DNA of 64,000 nt from Pseudoneurospora amorphoporcata (lineage: Eukaryota > Ascomycota > Sordariomycetes > Sordariales > Sordariaceae). Location of the stretch: positions 147,996 to 211,995 of the forward strand of contig MU859106.1 of assembly GCA_033297205.1 (NCBI GenBank), in the 5' to 3' direction. The notes below the pieces were generated by a model. The model searched no databases. It saw nothing but the letters and a program-made list of their open reading frames with translations, and was not told the origin of the DNA. Below are positions 24,027 to 36,450 of the stretch, piece after piece. The position numbers were made by a program, and so were the translations under genes. Position 1 is the stretch's first letter, and every line of letters starts with the position of its first letter.

Positions 24027-24658
24027 CTTGAAAGTAGTATGCGACTTGTGAATGGCATCAGCAATGTGGTAAAGGTGGAGCGGCGGGCGAGGTTGTGTTC
24101 AAAACATTAAATTTATTTTCCCCTGGCGCTCACTGACGCGCTTATCGCACTGGTCCCTGACAACTGTATCTTGCCTATCGCGGTTTAGCCATGGCGATAG
24201 CACGGGCCCTTGCCGCGGGGAAGTCCTCGTTCAGTGGACAGCAACAGCACTCCATGTTCTTGGCAGTCATTATCTCTTCCATTCAGCATGTCATGGACCT
24301 ACGCTCAAAACAACCTTTGGAAACCCTACAAATCTCCGGGTTCACACAAGCATAAACGAACATGTCTTGACGAATGAGGCTTGGGCATGCCTTCAATGCC
24401 TTTACTTTCTCTCCTCACTCTTCCATGTCTTTACACCCCAGCGATACAAGGCATACATACATCCATGCCAGGACGACTATTCGGCACAGGCTTTGCTATA
24501 ACCAAGGTACTTAAACGAACCAGAGGCTCAATCTTATCACCATGAGTTCGTTATCAAGAATCTTCCAATCACGAACAGAGAAGTGTTGAGGCTTGGGAAC
24601 AAGAAGGCTGCGAGGAGGCAACCACGAGTGGGCTGTACACCAGCCGTATGCAAATCAT
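24027..24658. other. Intergenic region next to the terpene-synthase relic
   Basis: Holds the probable pus1 promoter on its left. On the minus strand past 24659 I find no continuation of the terpene-synthase homology. Confidence 0.5.
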
Positions 24659-25255
24659 CTACGACCTCTTTAATAGAGCACCAGTATCAATGACGCGGTA
24701 CTCGAGATATTCCTCCCCAAGATTGGCAAAAGACTTGGATTTCTCCTTGATGGTGGCTTCCAGCATCTGTTGCCAGACATCCATGACGCGCTTGGCGCAG
24801 ACGGGGTCGGTCTGGGTGAGCTGGAGCATCATCTTTGTTTGGATCTGTTTTCGGCCCAGCTTGGCGCTTTAGTGCCTGGGGAGGTTCCCATGTCGCTTAG
24901 GCTGAAGGGCTCCTTGTCTTTTGATGATTATTTCAGGGTCAGTGTCCCTTCTCTGTGACATAAGAAGAAGACAGAAGACTTACGAATGCATCCTTCGAAA
25001 CCTCAACATCATCATGCAAAAACGCATACTCAAGAATATACGCCACCAGCCTCAACCGCTCAGGCTTGGTCAGGGGCAGGACTACCCTCCGAGGTACTGG
25101 ATCCAGTCCTGGCGTGCTTCGTAGCAGCCGGCGTTGGCTAGTAGTGTCTCGGCCTTGTGTCTTCTTAAGGTGTAGCCAGAACACTGGAGGAATCCGTGGG
25201 TGTCGTATCGAGAGAGGTCGATGAGCTCTAAAGTATGCTTGTCCAACATCTCCAT
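24659..25255 (-). pseudogene. Relic of a fungal terpene synthase (chimeric class I type)
   Basis: A broken N-terminal cyclase domain. In order on the minus strand and in different frames I read LSRYDTHGFLQ, CSGYTLRRHKAE, GCYEARQDWIQYLG, then VVLPLTKPERLR and YILEYAFLHDDV, whose DD is the first part of the metal-binding DDxxD/E motif. After an intron-like GTAAGT at about 24984 come GRKQIQTKMMLQLTQTD and EEYLEYRVIDTGALL. These match in order the terpene-cyclase half of fungal bifunctional synthases that make di- and sesterterpenes. Damage: the stretch expected between YLG and VVLPL is missing with a frame change at about 25088-25092; another frame change lies at about 24850-24870; homology stops after TGALL, and a TAG follows at 24661-24659. 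The rest of the cyclase and the prenyltransferase half are absent. It cannot encode a working enzyme. Confidence 0.8.
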
Positions 25256-25728
25256 GATTTTCTGACGAGGGTGAAGGAGATTGCTAGGAGGGGGAGAAGG
25301 TGGTCGATGTCGGCGAGGTCAACTGCGTCGGTGGGGATCATTTGGTTATTTTGGCTTTTGGCTTTTGGCTCTCTTTCTCTTGGTTTCACTGGTGCACTGG
25401 TTCATGAGGATTTTTATCTTTCTGCTCTGCCAAGAGGAATCTGGCCTATACCCCTAGGGGCATTATTGACATTGCCTGTGACACAATACACATCGTCACT
25501 CGTAGGGAGTACCGATACACTGGCACTGGAAGGGATCCTCCTGGATGGTAGGGCCACAGATCTACGTCGACCTTAAGGATCGCCAGCTGGGTTTTCCTTC
25601 CAGCTTGGCCCTGTCATGGTCGACTTCACGTTGGACGAGTTGGGTTATATCACAGAGCGGAATTATTGTTAGGTATGTATGGTGATGGGTAATGGTGATG
25701 CCGATTTCAGTTCCCCAGCAATGATGAA
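25256..25728. other. Former shared upstream region of two relic genes
   Basis: About 470 bases between the diverging relics. No gene or clear regulatory site seen. Confidence 0.4.
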
Positions 25729-26869
25729 ATGGACAATTCCCCTCTTATCAGGTCCTCTCTTACATTGGGACTCACCGAGCAATAGCAGGCGTCCTTTGAC
25801 GCATTATTGGAGCTCTGCCGGAGCCGGGGATACCTTGACCACTCGGTAGGCCTCTCAATCAAACGAAGACGTTGGAGATGGTCTGAACGATGAAACAACC
25901 CTTCTGTAGGCCTTAACCCGCTTTCATTCCGTCTACAACTGCTTTGAAACTTCTTCACCAACACGAACATCACTGACAACGATAACAATGTAGGAGATTC
26001 TTCCGCGGATGTCCTTTCAACGTAGATGGAACCCTCAAGCAGTTCGAGGAAGCGCAAGAAATCCGCTCCTCTGTCGATGCAACGGCAGCATACGACACCA
26101 TCAGCATCACCAACTTTGAGAATACCTTACCAAGAACATGGTACGTGCGTACGACCAGACGTATCGATCCTTCATCAAGATGAGCTTAAGATGAAGAAAT
26201 CTTGGAAACGAACGGGCGGAAAAGTGAGAAGTGAAGCCAATCCTCTTAATCTCCGTCTCTTGCCGCAGTAGGTACTCTCACTGGTCCGGCCGACGGGACA
26301 AACGCGGCCTACCCATTTGCATCTTCGACATCGCCTCTCTCGACACAGCCACCACGAAGAGCTACGGCAGGGACCATCTCGTCGATATTGCCAGCTTTTC
26401 GTTCAAACAGGCGTGGAAACGTGCGAGCGTACGCATAGGATATCAGCAAGCTGTTGGCGACTTGCTATCCCGAGGTTGTGTGGCTAGGGTTTATGTGAGT
26501 TGTCGCATGCATTTTGATATTGAGAGCACTTGCCATGATTAAAAGGTTTCTTTGCTTCTGTTGACACGATGTACAAAGGTCCTCAACGCTTGGTCATATT
26601 TCTCCAAAATCTGGGGTTTGTTTGGTCATTGTACAGAAACAAAATGTATTGTCTACTCTGACAGCGACCATTGATTTTGAGAACATCGTCGCTCAGTATG
26701 GCGGGAGACTCAACATCAAGCTGTGGACTTTGCCACGCAGCTTTGCCCTGGCATGGGGGGAACTCTCGGCGAGATCCCCGCCGGACCTATCAAGTTCGTT
26801 GTTGACGAGCAGGGTGTGGAAAGATCAGGAAGGAACTGGTGGCCCGGCTTCCATGAGCAATTTGCATGA
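25729..26869 (+). pseudogene. Relic of a Sec14-like (CRAL-TRIO) lipid-transfer protein gene
   Basis: Sec14-type proteins exchange phosphatidylinositol and other lipids between membranes. From an ATG at 25729 the frame reads GLTEQ, a TAG (25783-25785) and QASFDALLELCRSRGYLDHS, typical of the N-terminal Sec14 helix region. Then come FNVDGTLKQFEEAQE (about 26005-26050), and after an intron-like GTACGT..GCAG the hallmark SHWSGRRDKRGLPICIFD (26277-26330). Next, in a shifted frame, VRAYA, a TAG (26436-26438) and DISKLLATCYPEVV; then VLNAWSYFSKIWG, ENIVAQYGGRLNIK, and in another frame LGEIPAGPIKFVVDEQG. At least two nonsense codons, both at places where CAG or CAA is expected, and at least two frame changes (about 26418 and 26720) show it is dead. 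It lies head to head with the terpene-synthase relic. Confidence 0.78.
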
Positions 26870-29800
26870 TATGGGTCGATGATGGATGTGGCAAGAGACG
26901 GACACGGCGCGGGGAAGGGGAAAGGGGAAGGAGATCCCGAGGTTGCGATAGTAGCTGCCATGGGCTCCATGACTCCACGGGGGTTGAGCAGTTGGTTGAC
27001 ATGTTGGGTTTGCAACATGTCAAATTTCGAGTCCATATGATCATAACGGCAATGACAACACACATCAAACGACCATCATTACGAGCAGCATGAACATACA
27101 GGACCGGTGTACGTACATGACATAGGTGCTTCACCCCTACGGCCTCCTGGTGAAGAGGCTCAAGGAGGAGTCTCCGGCCCAACTCGTCGGACACGAAACC
27201 GGCGTATCAAGTCCGAGCGAGATATCAGACCAGATGATGAAGACTGCTGCGCACAATAACAAGGCTGGCAACACAAATTGCTCGCCCCGTATACTCTATC
27301 CCAACTCTTCCTTCAACGTCATCTTCATGTTCTGCGAATCTGATGTTCAAGTTTCTCATTTGCCAGGCACCGAGACAATTATTTGCCAATAACAAGGTAG
27401 AGGAAACTTTGTGCGAACCGTCGCAACTCCCGGATTCCAGGAATTCGGTATCAAATCTTGCCCAACGTTCAACAAGCCAAGACACGACGAATCGGCAGCA
27501 CTGATTCCACTCATGGTTTGATGCCGTTGAACCGGATGGTTCCCGCCGAGCCGAGGCCTGCACGGCGTTCCGAAAAGGGAAGAGCTGTCGTGCTGGTCGT
27601 CGCCGGGCTCGTGGAAAGCTCGACAAGATCCGTGAGGCGGAAAAAAAAAAAAAAAAAAGAAAGAAAAAAAAAAGAGACATGTCCCTTGTTTGGTTATCAT
27701 TGACAGGTGAGCTAAGAGGGAGCCGCAGGAAGATCCTCACGACCTATCTGATATCACTTGTTTGCTACTGAAAACCCGTCTGCTTAGTGCTATGACCGAG
27801 CAATATTTCCATGCTCCTACTAGTTCAAGAGCACTAGCCTACTGCACAGCTCCTGATAGTCTCTGCAAAAGTTTTTCCTTCTCCTGACGCCGTTGTTTAC
27901 TTGGCCAAAAAAAAATCAACAATCAAAACAAACCCCCCGAGCCCATTCCCCTCCTTGGCCACGTCGTATCCTGGTATGGCAGCTGCATATCAGCATCATC
28001 CACAACTTGACGTCCGCCCAATAAGACAACACTTGGCCCTAAATACCGGCCTTTTTGGGAGTGTTCCTTGAGAAGGGTTGCAGAAAGCCGCAAAACCCGC
28101 AGCTGCTGACAACATGACAGCTCGCTGCCCTCCCCTGGCAGACCCGTAAGGCATGCTTTGGATGCTACCTCGTTGCAGACGATAGGCCGGAACCAGGCCT
28201 TCTAGTGGATGCAGTCATCTGCCCATGCCCAGCGCCGCGGTAGATCATCGATCTTCCCCATCTTTGCGGGTTCCCGATACCCGCCTGTCTGTCTCGCAAG
28301 TACCCAACAGTAACGTGGGGGTAGCATCAATGATGGCTGTGGGAGTTCTTGAGGGTGAAAAGTGGTTGGTTGAATATGTACTCCTGCGTTCTGCCGGGGG
28401 AAAGGGGCTGCACTGTTTGCATCTTCTGCACATCATCTCCCCAGACCAACTCCTCTTTCATTGCTGTCCTGCTCCCCGGGGCCCACTGCAGAGTTGACAT
28501 CTCAAGAAGCTCAGACTCAAACAGCAGGCCGACCAGTCGCCAAAGGGTAGCTGGCAGTCGAGGCCATACGGTGGCCCTTCCTGAGCGTGGCTAGCCGGAA
28601 TCGTCGTGCCCCGTTCCATGGTACAGTCACGGCAAAGCTGCGGGCAGGCACGGGTAACCAGGACTACGGCCCTTCTCGCCACCCGGGCTGCTGATGGGGC
28701 TGCAAACCGAAAGCCGGGACTAGGAAAAGCAATAGTCACCTTCACTTCCCCCAGCTGAGCCTCCTGTCACTTGATAGAAGCCGTGAGATATGATAGCTCT
28801 CTCCCGGGCCCTGGCCGGACTCGAAAAGCAGGCCTACAAGATATGCGGCCCGAATGTTTTCCTTGTGCGCTCATTCCATGAACGAGAAGAATAAGAAACT
28901 GGAACTTGCTCCATCAACGGAAAGGAAGGATCTTGTCATCCCATCTAGGAAATCCCCCGTCCACAATGAGCATAGTCGCCGCCCTTCACCTGCCTCAACC
29001 ACCATCAGGCTCCATCATAATCTCCCGGGGCGAGGAGATGGGATGACAGAATGGGATGGACACTAGGCAAAACAATGCGCCCCTTGATACCCACTCCTGG
29101 AGCCATGTACATAGCTTGCGGGGAAGACACTCGTCGACGAAGAGATGCCGGAATAATACTTGGATCACTTGATATGACTGACCCCATATATCTGTTGTTC
29201 CAGTCCGAGACACTTGAAACGTGGTGAACCATCATTCAGACTTCCATCAGTAATAGCCACCTCCATTTCCCTTTGCCCAAGCCTCGCACTCGTTCTGTCA
29301 CATTGCAATTGTCACACTCCCATCGTCTCTTTTCGGATCTACCGAGCCCGCCTCGAGCCTACCTTCGCCGAGCTCCGACACCCACCTGTCATCTGAGATT
29401 CCTATTCACCAAACCTTGGAGATTCCCGCGCATAGGCACCCGCCTTTCCATCTCCCCGACACCGCAGCCAGCAACCTGAGACAACCCTGTGAAGGAACAG
29501 GTGGTTAGAGCCCAAGGCATCCACCCACAAAAAAATATCAGGTTATCCCGGAAAGTTCGTCCTCGGCTGCCTACTTAATTCTTGCATGACGAACCAGAAA
29601 AATCCCACCAGATCTGACCGCACCACATCCGCACGAGCCCGACCTAATTCTTGACCGTTGCTATCAGGCAGCAAGGCAAGGAAGAGGAGTTCTTTGAAAC
29701 TCTCCAGATCCCTTCCCGCATCACCACACCACAGCCCAGCAGCACCGTTGCGGGGCACCCCCTCCACCGACCCGGAGGGCAGCAGAACACCCTTTGGAGC

Positions 29801-30120
29801 AAGACAAGTGCCACGCAAGAGACGCAGAGCAGCGGTGAAGATTTGAGACGAAGACGAAGAAGAAGAAGGACAGTTGAGGGGAAATAAGCCAAGGTATCCG
29901 TACTGAGAGATACTATCGAGAGAACTTTGACCGCAGTTGTGTGTGGTGAGAATCGTACACCCGACTGGTCTGACCACCATCGCATTCGCATCAAGGACCT
30001 GGAAGACGGGCAGAGAACAGAAGACGTAAGGAACAGGCTTGCTTGCAAAAAGGCAGCCTGAACTACTCACCGCCGCCGACTTTCTTCACTTGAGAGAAGG
30101 GAAGGATAACAGTCGAAAAG
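26870..30120. other. Gene-poor region upstream of the Myb gene
   Basis: No gene is supported across 3.2 kb. It holds an A-rich tract at about 27641-27673 and, on the right, the probable promoter and leader of the Myb/SANT gene. Short open frames at 27126-27392 and 29543-30070 have no recognisable protein character. Confidence 0.5.
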
Positions 30121-33100
30121 ATGTTTATCAGTAACCCAAAACCCTCCCAACAAGGAGAGGAAGCCGACGAGATGGTTTGGCGCAATAGTTTCCTCGAACC
30201 AGCTACCACCACACCCGCAACTGCTACCACAACCGGCTTTCCACCTCTTCTTCACAACGGTTTCAACAACGGTCTTGACCATAACAATCTAGAAGACTTC
30301 TGCCACCAAACGGCACAAGCCAACTCCAACGACAACCATTCTGCCTCTTCCCTTCCCCATACTACTATCCATCACCAGAATCACAATCCTCAGTTCGACC
30401 CAACGTCTTCGACTTCTCACCTGGACATGGACATGGACATGGACATGATGACTTCCTTCAGCCCGTCCTTTGACTCCTCCACCATGTCTGCGAGCTGTTC
30501 GCCGTCGGTGGGCGCCACATGGAGCGAATCATCTCCAGAGTACGAGACATGTCGCCAACATGAAGGAAACGGCGATACCACCAGCAGCAGCTTCCATCGG
30601 CCTTCCACCACCGAGAGCAGCAGCCAAAGTAATGACGCACAGTCCTTCTCTTCCACGAGTGACGCAAGCTGGGGTTCGTCTCCCGCTCCGGTATGTGTGG
30701 AGTCTTTTTTTTTTTTTTTTTTTTTTTTTTTGGTCTTTCTTGTCTCTGTTTCTGTTTCTGTTTCTGTTTCTGTTTTGTTTTTCCTCTTCCCCTCTCCCGA
30801 TACACTCGCATCCATCCATCTTCTTTGTTCATGTATTCACATACATACAAACAAACAAACAAAAACATCGAACATGTTACTGACCAGAGATTACTTTCAA
30901 CAGCACCAGATCCAGGGCAGCTACATGGCTGCTGACCTTTCGGACACCACCGCTACCACTGCCACTACCGCCAGCCTCGCCTCTCCTCACAGTCGCAGCA
31001 TGTCTGCCTATCCCGGTCAGGGCCAGCAACATCAGCAACAGCAACAGCCAGCAGATTTCTCCTCTCAAAACCTTTCAGATGCGTCTGCGCAGTGCCTCCA
31101 AGGAACCGTTGAGCCAGACTCTCTCTTCAACAATGCCGGCAGTGCCCCTCCTCACCAGCAAATTCTGTCAGATTTCGGCGTAGTCTGGTCATCAGCCCCG
31201 TCGTCGCAACCATCCCTCACCTCGGCCTCATCTTCGTTTGTTTCTTCCCACAACCACCACCACCAAGCAGCTGAACCAGGGTGGCACAACCTCCACCAGT
31301 ACTCCGCTCTCTCTGCCGACCCGATGATGGATGAACCTCGGTTCTCGTCATTCGACAACATGTCCGATGGAGGCATGTCTTCTGCCATGCCATCAAGCCC
31401 CATCAACCCCTTCCAGCACAGTGGTGGTGCGACTGGTCACCAATCACTTTTCTGTGACGGCCTTCCCAGCCCTACGCACAGCAGCTTTGGAGTCGGTCGC
31501 TCCATGTCTTCTGCCAACGGCGGTGGTCTTGTCTCACTTCAGCACCAGCAGCAGAATCAGTACCCATCAGTCATGCTCAATGGTGGCCAGGTGGCGGCGT
31601 CATTTGACAGCGGTAGTAACTTCTCACTTGGGCCTTCCTCCCACTCCAGCACCAGCGGCGGTGACATCCTCTTCCGAGGCCCCATCTCTCACCGCACCGT
31701 ATTTGACACCTACCCATCTTCGGGTGGCCCTACACACTTGGACCATGACAACGCCAACGCCGCCGTAAAGGCTGAGGGACCACTGTCCGTCTCGCCCGGC
31801 TCGCTTTGGCCGAACAACAGCCATAACCAACACCACAAGACGCCGACGCCTCATCCTTCGCCTGATTCGTCGCCTCTCAATGCACACAGCTTCTTCCACC
31901 AGACCGGGAACCAGATGCCCTCCTTGAACATTGACTTTGGCGTCAACAACAACACCGCTGTCCAGTTCGGCAGTGGTGGCCATGGTCATATCAACACCAA
32001 CCAGCTCCATCCCCATTACGTCCAACAACATCAACAGCAACAAAGCCGGGCACAACGCAAGTCCCTCCCTCACAGCCCCCCACCTCACCGGATGGGCGGC
32101 CGCCCGCCTTCCCCTCGCTATAACCCCGGAGTGATGACAACCAGAGAGATGCTCCCTTCTTCCCATCCTAACTCCCCTTCCATGTCCATGACCTGGGGAC
32201 ATCACCAGGGCCAGGGCCATCCTCCTGGCCTTCCCCACCATCATCATCAAGCTCTGATGATGAAGCAGCCCAACATGCTTCCTTCCCATGCCCATCATCA
32301 CCAGCAGCACCCCCAACACCTTGGTTCCATGTCCCGTCGCAACCAACAGCCCTTCCACCACGGCCACGGCCACGGAGCCCACCCCTACCACCCCTCCTCA
32401 TCCTCTTCCAACACGTCCAACACCAAACGCCGCGCCCAAGGTCTCCCCGCCACAGCAACCGACCATCTCAAGCGCGCCAGAGCGGAGCAAGACGCGCTTC
32501 TGGTTCGCCTTCGCAAGCAAGGAAAGTCGTACAAGCAGATCGCGCAAATCGGTCGGTTTACCGAGGCGGAATCGACGCTGAGAGGGCGGTACAGGACTTT
32601 GACGAAGAGCAGGGAAGAGAGGGTGAGGAAGCCGGAGTGGACTGACAAGGATGTGAGTACCCTTTACCCTTTGCCCCAGCCCTTTGTCGTGACTTGAGTA
32701 AGGTACCTAGTGGATAGTGTGATGATGAAACAAAAGGGAAGAAGTCGGTGGCGATGGCCAGACCAAAAGGATGTGCATGCATGCTGACTTTGAGTCGAAA
32801 ACAGTTGCGTCTCCTGGAACAAGCCGTCCGCACGCTCGCCAAAGGGCCATTGAGCGTTACTTACTCCAACGCCTCCAGGGCCAGTGCCTCCAGGGGCTCT
32901 TCCTCCTCCATGTCCGTCTCGTCCTCGACGAGAACAACGACAACGACAACACCCGCCGGCGGCGGTGAGGCAATGAACATCACCTCTCTGGTCTCTACCT
33001 CATCCAAGTCATCGGCGGCCTCGCCAGCTTCACCTACTTCTCCCTCCGCCTCAGCCTCCACATTCACATCCACATCCACATCCAACCAGCCTCAGTCCAG

Positions 33101-33737
33101 CAGCAGCAGCAGCAGTCAACAACCCAGAGGCATCCCAACAACCACGACCAAAATCCCCTGGAAGCAAGTAGCCCACTACATCGTCTCGCACGGCGGGTCC
33201 TACAAGTTCGGCAACGCCACGGTCCGCAAGCGCTGGGAGGAGCTGATGCGCGACCAGCTCGCCCGCGGCAAGGATCTGCAGAAGCCGTTTTGGGAGCAGA
33301 GGAGTAAGCGGAGTCCTTATCATCCTCTTTCTCAGTCTGCTGGTGGTGGTGCCTCTTCTGGTTTCCACTCGAGGGGGGGTGCTATTGCTGCTGGTGCCGG
33401 TGGTCTTCAGGGTCAGGGTCAGGGTCAGGGTCAACGTCGTGACTCTGTGGATCAGGAGAGGGGTGTTAAGCGCGAGGCTGCTGCCGCCGCCGCTGCTAAT
33501 ACCTCTTCTACTCATATGAAGAGCGAGAGGGATGATGGCGAGGGTGACGGCAACCTAGCCTACTCGGATTGGCTTGATATGAGCGCCCTAGGCGATGACG
33601 CTGATGAGAACAATGATCGGAGCAATGGCACTGATGGAGATGGGGACTACGATGTCTCGGACGTGTCTGACTCTGAGGAGGAGGAGGAGGATGAGGACGA
33701 GGACGAGGATTCTGATGATGATGATTACATGGAGTAA
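30121..33737 (+). CDS. Myb/SANT-domain protein, probable transcription factor
   Basis: A 1083-residue protein in three exons: 30121-30690, 30904-32652, 32805-33737. Intron 1 (GTATGT..CAG) has branch site CTGAC; intron 2 (GTGAGT..CAG) is well formed too. The first 680 residues are low-complexity Ser, His, Gln, Asn and Pro. Then comes a conserved block: LKRARAEQDALLVRLRKQG, KSYKQIAQIGRFTEAESTLR and GRYRTLTKSREERVRKPEW. The second intron falls inside the SANT-like helix WTDKD-LRLLEQAV (residue 773). The matching second half, KIPWKQVAHYIVSHGGSYKF and GNATVRKRWEELM, follows after an inserted Ser/Thr-rich loop of about 110 residues. The tail is acidic (EEEEEDEDEDED). It probably binds DNA in the nucleus; targets are unknown. 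The family is shared by filamentous ascomycetes; I do not recognise a named gene. Confidence 0.85.
30705..30731 (+). repeat. Run of 27 T in intron 1 of the Myb gene
   Basis: Uninterrupted T homopolymer just inside the 5' splice site, followed by a TTTCTG repeat at about 30748-30776. The length may vary between isolates or be misread by sequencing. Confidence 0.9.
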
Positions 33738-34823
33738 TCATCGTCTCCCTTTAACCTGTGTCTATCTACCCTCCCTCCAATCACTCTCTATTCACCAACA
33801 CACCAACCTGTCACTTGACGGCTTTTCATCACATACTCGGATGTGCTGCTGCTTTGGTGTGTCTATGAACGTGTGTGTCCCCTCTGTATTCGTACAATAC
33901 GCTTTTGCCTTTTTGTACCGAATACAGAATGGGTGGGGGGCTCGTTACTAGTACTATAGGCACAAACGCACACATACATAACTAGACGGCACATCATACC
34001 TTGGACAAGGAAACAAAACACTTGGCAAGGTTATAGAAAGGGTTTAAGGGAAAGGGGGTGGATAAGTAACGGTTGATGGAAAAGAATGGGATAGGGGAGT
34101 TTGATGAGGAGGGGATGAGAATAAACAGAGCATAGGGTCAATGGAGGACATGACATCAATCAAATGGGTACCGGTATCGAACGCCAGGGATGGAACTCAA
34201 AAAGGATGAACAGGACATAATACATAATACGCAGCAAAGCAAGAAGAAAGGCAACGAAACGAAAGGCAGAGAATATGGAAAGGAAAGGAAAAGGGGTTTA
34301 GGTAAAGAGGCCTGGCGGTGCATTTCGGTTCCTTAGGAGTTCGGTCATTACAGCGGTTGTTTTTCTACCCGTTTCCTCACTTTCCGGTATTCATTTCTCG
34401 GTCTGGCTCGGCTCGGTTCGGTTCGGGAGACAAGGCGAGGTAGAAATGGAATGTAAATGGTCGGCATATTAGAAGCTTGCGGCCCGGCGTTAAACCAGAT
34501 AGATAGACAAGATTTGGTTGCCGTAAATATAGAGTTAATATTATAGAGGCACGTTCAATCGATGGTATCATCGTTGAATGCTGAAGATGGTGATAAAATG
34601 TCGTCGATTAGTGTCGTGATGCCCCAAGCCTGGATAACCGGAGCCGCCCGTGAAGGTTCGTCAACGCATCGTAAACGCGCCCGGCATCCGGCAAACGACG
34701 AGCTGCAAGAGGCCCGACACCAGTCTTCCAACGGATGGATGTGCTGAGACTTGTCAACAAACGGACATCTAGCATTTGTGACCAGCACTTGCCCACGCAC
34801 CTCCTCACAACACCCCCTTCCTA
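33738..34823. other. Convergent intergenic region
   Basis: 3' regions of the Myb gene and of the Ap4A phosphorylase gene. A purine-rich stretch runs from about 34000 to 34310. No gene seen. Confidence 0.5.
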
Positions 34824-36173
34824 TCATTTCTCCCCCTCTTCACAGTTATTACTAGGCATCCCAATAACCCCCAACAACTCCCCCACCCTCTCGGGATTCC
34901 TCCTCAAAGCATCCCACTCCCTCTGACTCTTCACCAGCGCCGTGCCCGCCAACACCGTCCCATTGAGTGCCAGCTTACCCACCACCACCTCTTCTTCCTC
35001 TTCTCCTGCCTCCTCCCCGTTGCCACCTAGCTTCCTTTCGACAATCGCGGCCCCCTCTGCCAAGCGAGGGATGATGACCATCACGTCGCGGGTCATGGCT
35101 AGGTTGTAGGAGATTGAGGCCTCGCCGCCTGTTTGGATCTCGTCTGCCCCGTTGCTTTGGTGGTGCGTTTGGGGTGGTTGCTGTGCTGGTGATGGAGGAG
35201 ATGAGGAGTGGGAAGACTGATACCGACGGACGGCGTCCCTCGCCCGTCTATACAACCCCAAATAAACCGCATGCAGCTCCTCCCCCGTCATATCCGGCGT
35301 CAACCGTTCGGCGAATGTCTTGAACGGTAGCTTTTGGCTTGTTTCCTTGCCTTCTTCAACCAGTTGTTGGGCTAGGACTTCCCACCTCCTCCCTCCGTTC
35401 GCTTGTTCGGTTTCGACACCCTCCAGCCCCTCCCTCATCCTCTCCACAACCAGAAGCTGTAAATGCCTATGCGGCTGACTCGCCCCGGAATGTTCACCAC
35501 AGTTGAAGAAGGCATACAGTTTCGGGTCTTGCCCTTCCTCCTCCTCCTCCTCCTCCTCCTCCTCTCCTTGAGTGCCACCCGCGGCGGCATATTGCTCGTA
35601 AGCTTGTATGCAGGCCCTCGTCGCTTCCAGATCGCTTTGCTCGAGCAGGTGCGTCTGCTCCTTATACTCCTTGGTAGTCAAAATAAAGTGTTCCGGGACA
35701 ATGGCAAACTTGTTCAGCACGAGGATATGGTGGGGAGGCAGAGGGGTGATGAGCATCGAGGGGAGTGGGTTATCGAAGGGGTCGAAGATGAGTTTCTTTT
35801 TCGGCGGTTCGAGCCCACCACCATCTTTGATAGGTGCTGGTGACACAGTACCGACGGATGTGGTAGACGGCGGCGAAGGAACGCGGTGGTCGATTAGCCC
35901 GACGGGTTTGGGACCTTTGGGCTTGTTGGCTAGGGAGGGGGAGAAGCGGAGTTGGAACTGGTTGCGAAGAAGTCAGAAGTCAGAAGTAACGAGGTTAGAA
36001 GGGATAAAAGCGCATACAGGAATGGAATTGACGTCCACCAGCGTCACCTGTGTCGGATAAAAGTTGACATGTCCTGATGCGCGCGCCTTGTTGAAGGCTG
36101 CCCGGACGAGCTCGGGGAGGTTTGCCGGAGCTGTGATTCGGGGAGGCATGGTGTCTGCGTCTGTGAAAGTCAT
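34824..36173 (-). CDS. Ap4A phosphorylase (ATP adenylyltransferase, Apa1/Apa2 type)
   Basis: Cleaves diadenosine tetraphosphate with phosphate to ADP and ATP, controlling dinucleotide levels. Model of 429 residues in two exons: 36173-36018 and 35957-34824, with a 60-base intron (GTATGC..CAG) joining VDVNSIP to FQLRFSP. The histidine-triad-like active site of the GalT branch is SQPHRHLQ, H215-x-H217-x-Q219. The flanking segments FDPFDNPLPSMLI, HILVLNKFAIVPEHFILTTKEY and YAFFNCGEHSGASQPH are typical of Apa2. Near the end, SYNLAMTRDVMVIIPR is also conserved. Runs of Glu (about ten in a row) and a Ser/Pro/Gln loop are inserted, making it about 100 residues longer than the yeast enzymes. The start at 36173 gives MTFTDADTMPPR; the next Met, nine codons on, is an alternative. 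Confidence 0.93.
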
Positions 36174-36450
36174 GTCCTGTAATGCAATGCGCGCGTTGAA
36201 TTGACTTTGTGCGGATGCTTTGAGGTATGCTGTCGTGTTGCACGTTGTCAGGAGGAAGTTGGGTCAATTGTCGCGAATAGCTTCCATGAGGTCATGGGTG
36301 GTCTGTGCGTTGGTCCTGGTTCGGTTCATAGGGGAATGTAAAACACTAAAACATGGATATTACAAGTAGTCTATGCTAGTATGCCACGCCACCGTGCAAT
36401 GCTACGGGTATCTCCTTATGGTCCATCAGACCAAATCCATGGCCATGACG

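Noticed and set aside
27126..27392. 88-codon open frame near the Sec14 relic, considered as a third cluster relic
   Set aside because: No family motif could be identified in any frame of either strand.
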